DNA of 64,000 bases from Ornithodoros turicata (Eukaryota > Arthropoda > Arachnida > Ixodida > Argasidae), in assembly GCF_037126465.1 (NCBI RefSeq), contig NC_088202.1, positions 26,892,213 through 26,956,212 of the forward strand. The letters run 5' to 3'. This document shows positions 58,218 to 64,000 of the stretch, in pieces. The first letter of the stretch is position 1. The number at the start of each line of letters is the position of its first letter. The notes below the pieces were generated by a model that saw only the letters and a list, made by a program, of their open reading frames with translations, was not told where the DNA came from and did no database searches. Both the position numbers and the translations under genes were made by a program.

Positions 58218-61200
58218 GTAAGTTCCGAGTTCTCAATTTCTTGTTGAGACATGACCGCATTGTTTGCATTGTCCCCGTATGCAGTGTGAGGAACGAAGAG
58301 ATCGCGCTGCCGACAGTTCCGAGGAGGCCAGTAAGTATACATTTCATATAAGCGTTGCTCATCACACGTTGAAAATCACTAACCAGTTACGTTCAGTGCC
58401 ACTCGCAGAAGCACCTCCTGAGGCACCCAGTACTTCCCCTGCCCGTGAGGCTGTGCCATCAGGTGAGTGCCAAGACGTTCCTTATTATTTTAGAACGAGA
58501 TAAGGCGGTACAACGCGCCAGTATAACTTCGCGGAAAAGCAATGGTGTTGATGCAGTTTCTATCAACCTCTATGAAAGTATTATATTTTCTCATCTATTC
58601 AGTGGCACATCTGCCAGTGGACCTTGTACAATCAGTGTACATGGAATCTCCAGGAGCACTACTGCCATCTGCACTGATTTCTTCCCAGCAGTCCGACAGA
58701 GTCTGTGACAACTGTGCAACCTCTGGCTCCAGACTCCATGAGAACAGGCAAGTTCACAACCTTGCTGCGCCAATTAGAATGCATAAAGGCAATCACATGG
58801 CTCCTTTTTAATTACCACTCCTTCCAGTCTGGCATATGCTTTTCTGGACAAGAGTGAGGAGCGAGCTAAATGGTGCTGACGCTTCCTGGAAATCTAATGG
58901 TCAAGAAGATGCAGTATAGAATGGAAGTATGCTGCATAAGCAGTGTAACAAAAATGATACATTTACAATAACACACAGATAATCTGCAAAGTAATTATCA
59001 TTGAGTACAAGCTACAAGTAACCTGGTTAGAAAAAGGATGAAATACCCTGACCTCAGGTTACTGGTATAACGATCCTGTTTCAAATGTATATTTATATAT
59101 TGCATCAGTGCTAAATTATGGTAAATTATATGGTGTTATTAATTCACAACTGTGGCAACCATTCTGGAGCATTGTTTTGCTGAAAGGTCACCTGTTGTTT
59201 AGAAGAATACAGTGAGTATCGCTTTCAGAAACTTAGAAAATAGTGGCACAGTACAAATTAAGGGCAATGACACTCAAACAGAAAAGGCAACGCACACCGA
59301 TGAACTGGAATTCAGTTTTTTGGACATTGTTCTGTGTGATCCTTCCTGTCATGCATTTTTTATTTGGTCATTATTGTAAGTATTTTCTGTTGATTATGAT
59401 CACCACCAAAATGGAAGTGTTGCAGCATTTGATTGCAAGTGTTTACAGCATATTATTTCTCGTCTTAGTCATAGCATACGTGTTCCTCAGGTGCGAGACC
59501 ATCAGTATGTGATGCTGCAACACAGACAGACATCCCCATCACAAGAGACACAGCTCGAATAGTGATCGTGGAAGTGCCTAAAGTGCCACCCACTGGAGCT
59601 AGTGCTGAAGCTCGTATGTTAGCCACAAGCGTGGATGAACCTAGCAATGTGTCCCAGCTCCCTGAGGACAGCTTTGCAGTCGCCGGCCCCTCTGGTTACC
59701 AGCCCACCAGATCATCAACTCCCCTTGTGGATGAAGGTTCACCAGACTCTGTTCAAAACTTTTTCGCATCAGGGGGACAAGACCTGGCTGACACCAGTCT
59801 GGATGAGCCACACAGGTACGGGTATCTCAAGCTGATGCAGGATAATTGCAGTATTGTGAGCATAATTTAAAAAAAGTGATCTGGACCATGACAGGTATCC
59901 AGATTCTGTCTGAATAAGGTTCTTCTCCAGTGTTGCATACTGTGGGTGTAGCCACACGTCTGAAAACATAATAGTTTTCGAGTAGTTGAATTAAAGCAAA
60001 CAACTTAGCCGTATCCAGTTTTGATGTGCCACTGCTCATGATGTCACAAAAAGTAAGCTGAAAATTGTGGTAATTTGGTGAAAGCAAACACTAAGTTCCA
60101 TTCCCATGCACAGCATGAAATGCACCAAGACAGGTCCAAGAGCTGCAGCTTGTGCTGGTGAATATAATTGGCGATGTGAGCAAGCGAAAAAAAAAAGTCA
60201 CTACTAATGCCCAGTGAGGCCATCATTCCGATGGCAGTGGCAATCTCTAATAATACTGATACTAATGTAACTACTACTAATACTAGATGATACTACTAAT
60301 AATGATACTATAATAAATTTTCAGAAGCCAATGCATAGGGGGTATTTTAGAGTGCGAGCAATACCCCTGACGCACAGGCACATTCAGGACCTCTTATCTC
60401 AAGGCCTTTTGGAAATTCCACAATTGAGATAGAAAACATTCACGCAGCACTGTTTCGCGCTCTCTGCGGCATTGAACTTGTTGCCCTATCTAATAAAACA
60501 GTTGAGATAAAGGGCCCTAAATGTGCCCGTCTGACAAGGGTACAAGAGTATGATGAGGAACCGCATGACAGCATCATCTGAGTTTGGAACTGGGGGTTCT
60601 GGACCGTCCCTTTTTAAAGCAGAGCAGACCTTGTCCATATGTATTAATGACAACCATATTCTAATGTTTCATTACCCTATGTCTGAACAGCTCACAGGTT
60701 TACGATGACCCATCCTTTCAACTCAGCTCTGAGCTCGGCTTCGATAGTGACGGAGAGTGAGTGTAGGATTTTAGTTTTGTACCGAGAGCCTCAGCTTGAC
60801 TAAGTGTTGTACTTGTGGCTTCAGCTAACAAAAGGAAATGTATTTCTTTGTTAACAGGCCATTGAGCAACTTGGGCGCCCGTCAGCTGGTTGATGAGGTG
60901 GATGCTGAAGGGTAAATATCCTAGCTGTGTCGTGACTAACTGGTAATAGCTTGCACGGGGACCAAAAGGCCTTCACCGATAGTTGGGAGGGTGGGTACTG
61001 CATGGCTAAGGGTTGCGGCCGCCTATCTTTCCTTCAGCATATATGCATGTACAACTTCTCTTGGAGTTAATAATAACATGGGGATTTGTCCCCAAGCCAG
61101 ATCAGAGCCACTGTGGTGGCTCTTGGAGAGCATTTGTCGAACAGAACCTTAGAACTGGTCTGGCGAGCGGGTTCTGTTCGACGAACAAACCCCAATTTCC

Positions 61201-64000
61201 ACTGTGCTTAACCTGACCTCTTTTGGAGACGTAACCCTGTGTTATTATTAACTCCCAGGTGTTGTACCAGGTGTTAAGGCATTATAAGTAGTGCATTGAA
61301 CTGCTTCTTGTGTGATGGGTAATGCATTTTTGTAGCCTCTCTAAAGTACATATGCACACCGCTTCATGGGGATGTGGGCCGTTGTCATGCAAGATAAAGG
61401 AATGCGTTCGGAATGCGTCTCAGACAGCTGCGAACCTCTGGGCCAGCGTTTGATCTTATGCACATTGTTTCTTTGTTGCCTTTTAAAGGCATGTAGTGAC
61501 TGTGTGGTTAATACGACTAAAGATTACTGGCATAAACCGTCAAAATTACTGGAAGTTACGTGGGCGCAAAATATAGACAGTACAACCGACTGATTACCGG
61601 GGGAATGTAACTTGAGGTATAAAAACATATGAGACATATAAAAGCATGATGAGCAAATTGATTGGCAGCAAGACTGGCATGAGGATGAACCTAACCGTCA
61701 GCAATTATAATCTGCGTTCGACGTCAGCGTGAACAAGGGGCTTTTGAAAATGCACGAAAGGAGCATGCCCGGGGTGGGTGTAATGAAATGCAACTCCAAG
61801 AGAGGGCCCCCACAGAGAGACTTATACCCCAGTCAGACGGCATGCTTGAAGGACTTCAGGGAATTTTCATTTGCAAAAAATGACCTCTCAGAGCCGTGTC
61901 AGACGGCAGCTCAAAGGACCTTTCTAAGAAATGACCATCAACGCGAAAGGGGGCCCCCAACGACATTTTAGGTGCAGAAAGGAGCAATCTCGACGACAGT
62001 GTTATGTCATTGTACCCTCGCTACCTTCGCAGCTGAATGTAGGAAAACCTATAAAATGCGGATAATGGAGTGAAACTGTGTAAACGTATTTAGATCCTAT
62101 TTAGAGAAGTGCATATGACTTCCGCATCTTGATTTGTGGAGCACAGACCAACTTCAAATTTCCACAGCAGACAGGGAAAACGAAACCGAAAAAGGGAGCC
62201 GGTGAGGGCAGTCAGTTGAGGAGCACTACTTTCCCGCCTGTCTGGCAGGCACCCCCGAACAAAGGTCATTTGAGAGGCCGAAGGCCATTTCTCGCTATTG
62301 ACATTTGAAATGCTGTCTGACTAGGGTATTAGGACCGTCCATATTACACACACATTCTTTTCACTTGCATAGTTTTTCTCTTTCACAACGTAATGAGAAT
62401 CATGGTTTTCTCTTTTGTGGAGTTTCTATGACTTAAACAAATAAAACTGTTTTTAACATGTGCACAGCAGCATGTATACAAAGTGAATGCGATGCCTGAT
62501 TATGTCCAAAGTGCTGTCTTTTTCGGCCTATGTCAGCTACCGAAAGTTCACTTTTCCAATGCATATAAGGGCCACCAATATACTGTATGCCTTTCCAGGG
62601 TCTAACCTAATTTTGTCCATGAACCTCTGTTTCTTTTTTTTTTTCATGCAATACAAAGTTATTACCAGGAATTTAAGGGAGCTTATGTTTACCCTTGTTC
62701 AAGGTCCGATGTACAGCCTTCATCAACACCCAACATGTTCATTGTCTCACAAACCTGCCTCTTGGAATTGCTGAATGTGTGCTTGACATGTTCATCAGTG
62801 AACACTTCAGTGCATATCACCTGCTTGGGAACACTTGCCCGTGCCATGATCACCTGTGCGAATGGCCACAAAAGACAGTGGAAGAGTCAGCCACTTGTCC
62901 ACGACAAACCTGCTGCGAATATCGCAATGTGCTCGGCCATACTCTTCTCTGGCAGCAGCATTACCAAGTCGCTGCGGATGTTTGACATCATGGGCATTGC
63001 CCGGATACACAGGAGTCAGTACTTTGAGTACCAGAGGTGTTACCTATTTCCTGCTATTGAAGATGTGAGTCACTTGGCATCATTACAAGATTTATGCTAT
63101 ACAACATTCCAAAACCTACAAAACAAATTTTTGCAAATCCGGAGTGCTAAAGAGAAGAAAAGGGAGTTCACTGATTTCGTTGCTAGTATTTCATATGGGA
63201 ATGGATAGTAAAAATCAGAATCTATTTTAGGACTTGTGAAGCAGAACAAAAATAACCAATTGCACTTGAGTTAGCATCACTTAAGAAAAAAGGAAAGGAA
63301 GAGAAATGTGCCGCGTAACCTATGACTATGTATGGCCTTTAGTGGGATTCAGAGAATGCATGAATGCATGTGGTGAAGCCGGCTTGCAGGATGCTGACAA
63401 AGTTCGATTTCAATTGGAAAGTGCACTAAAGGCATGTAAGACGTTGCATTTACGAAAAATTATGCACAAAATATGGAATTATGCTCATATTAGCAGCAAT
63501 GCCGGGACCCCATTACTCCAAATATGAAAATATTCCAAATTCTCGAATGTGTAATTCTCGAATGTACAATTCCCGAATACGAATAAAAATCCAATATAAA
63601 CAGTATTACAAAGATGTTCAAATTTTGAATATTTGCACAGCTCGAATTAATACATTTGTGCATAAAACATAGGTCTGGGGAAAAGAACAGAATGCTGTTA
63701 TGGCAAAGCTGGCAGACAAGCCTCTTCATCTTGCCGGCGATGCCCGTCGCGACTCCCCTGGCCATACTGCTCTTCATGGGACGTACACAGTTATGGACAC
63801 CAACATCAACAGGATCATCCACTTTGAAGTAGTGAAGGTATGTTGCCTAAGACTCCCGTCACAGTTTGAACCAAATCAGTTCATTTGAACGAACAGCTCA
63901 TAACCTCACGTATGAAATTGCTTTTTAGGCAACGACAGTGTCATCCAGCTACTGTATGGAGCAGAAAGGCCTAGAGTTGTGTCTTGACCATGTGAAAGCA
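57879..64000 (+). CDS. THAP-domain / DDE-transposase-like protein, 11 exons, runs off the window
   Basis: Proposed exons: 57879-58217, 58285-58330, 58397-58462, 58603-58747, 58828-58853, 59491-59815, 60691-60756, 60858-60911, 62704-63064, 63673-63837 and 63929 onward. All junction phases agree (0,1,1,2,1,2,2,2,0,0). All acceptors are AG, and nine donors are GT. The donor after 58747 is GC in the strong context AG|GCAAGT. The frame stays open for 555 codons to the window edge. Residues 1-95 form a THAP domain; about 114-350 is a Ser/Pro/acidic linker; from 357 on comes a region with a zinc-knuckle-like Cys/His patch and a DDE-like fold. THAP plus such a C-terminus suggests a Kolobok- or P-type transposase or a domesticated derivative. 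The exon model is mine and unconfirmed by transcripts. Confidence 0.65.
59491..59815 (+). CDS. THAP gene exon 6: disordered linker
   Basis: Encodes about 108 residues rich in Ser, Pro, Asp and Glu (for example EVPKVPPTGASAEARM, then SGYQPTRSSTPLVDEG). Flanked by cctcag| and cacag|gtacgg. No domain; likely a flexible spacer between the DNA-binding and C-terminal parts. Confidence 0.6.
60000..60690. other. THAP gene intron content: microsatellite and small palindromic MITE
   Basis: An impure (ACT/AAT)n tract lies at 60246-60315. At 60361-60541 the ends mirror each other (acccctgacgcacaggcaca against tgtgcccgtctgacaagggt), giving a 180-bp palindromic MITE. Confidence 0.6.
61062..61256. mobile_element. 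Palindromic MITE in a THAP intron
   Basis: The sequence tggagttaataataacatgg is mirrored by tgtgttattattaactccc. Between them a second inverted motif (gtcgaacagaacc / ggttctgttcgac) gives a hairpin of about 195 bp. Confidence 0.7.
61825..62328. mobile_element. MITE with taccccagtcagacggcat ends
   Basis: The left end taccccagtcagacggcat is mirrored by tgctgtctgactagggta at 62311-62328. Internal inverted similarity continues (aaatgacctctcagagcc / ggtcatttgagaggcc). About 500 bp with no ORF of note. It lies in the long intron between exons 8 and 9. Confidence 0.7.
62704..63064 (+). CDS. THAP gene exon 9: zinc-knuckle-like and pre-nuclease region
   Basis: Encodes residues about 356-476. It contains CLLELLNVCLTC, then CANGHKRQWKSQPL, then a conserved block AMCSAILFSGSSITKSLRMF, then GIARIHRSQYFEYQR. 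This order resembles the region just before the catalytic core in THAP-linked transposase-like proteins of arthropods and vertebrates. Donor is gaagat|gtgagt. Confidence 0.7.
63673..63837 (+). CDS. THAP gene exon 10: start of the DDE-like core
   Basis: Encodes VWGKEQNAVMAKLADKPLHL, then AGDARRDSPGHTALHGTYTV, then a beta-strand-like INRIIHFEVVK. The D in AGDARRDSPGH (about residue 499) is the likely first catalytic Asp, because the pattern matches strand 1 of an RNase H-type fold. The acceptor is taken as catag|gtctgg because it alone continues phase 0 with a VWxxEQ motif. Confidence 0.7.

Noticed and set aside
59243..59512. 89-codon hydrophobic ORF in a THAP intron
   Set aside because: It ends across the acceptor of the next THAP exon and looks like a chance frame in T-rich intron sequence.
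14230..60541. CRISPR-like interpretation of the tandem repeats
   Set aside because: Repeats are long, imperfect and lack regular unique spacers, and the window is eukaryotic.

Overview
This is eukaryotic repeat-rich DNA, most likely from a chelicerate arthropod and probably a tick. There are no prokaryotic operons. The window holds intron-bearing coding sequence, nested Ty1/copia and Ty3/gypsy LTR retrotransposons, LINE remnants with RNase H, a mariner of the type common in ticks, PIF/Harbinger pieces, a THAP-domain gene and many MITE-like elements. The tick assignment rests on remembered resemblance of these families and not on a database search.

Layout. 1-5586 is an AT-rich island with long inverted arms built of subrepeats around about 2.7 kb that holds small convergent ORFs; it ends abruptly against GC-rich DNA. 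5.8-7.2 kb holds a double fold-back and a broken LINE RNase H. 8.5-9.8 kb holds simple and tandem repeats. 10698-19827 is bounded by inverted repeats of about 780 bp and looks like one 9.1-kb DNA transposon (T1) carrying two recognisable coding pieces plus a nested pogo/Tigger-like element. 20.6-21.7 kb is a dead mariner. 21770-29715 is a large palindrome (T2) with arms of about 3.3 kb and a loop of about 1.4 kb; both arms carry decayed copies of the same transposase-like gene reading outward. 33.1-35.4 kb is a dead I/R1-type LINE with a poly(A) tail.

36554-46137 is a copia element with 135-bp LTRs. Its RNase H domain was hit first or second (order not decidable) by a 1528-bp TA-flanked MITE and by a 3.7-kb gypsy element with a perfect AGGCT target-site duplication. 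Removing both insertions makes the copia reading frame contiguous through the RNase H region.

46-56 kb holds a Penelope-like scrap, a small terminal-inverted-repeat element with a MADF domain, a third relative of the T2 outer segment, a dead Harbinger pair interrupted by a tRNA-type SINE, and several MITEs. 55.9-57.6 kb has a candidate single-exon secreted protein and a decayed inverted duplicate of it. From 57879 to the right edge runs the only gene in the window that looks intact: a THAP-domain protein fused to a DDE-transposase-like C-terminal region. I resolve 11 exons whose splice phases all agree, giving at least 555 codons without a stop; it continues past the window.

Nearly everything else is decayed mobile DNA. 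Identities given for arms and LTRs come from reading by eye, not from an alignment program.
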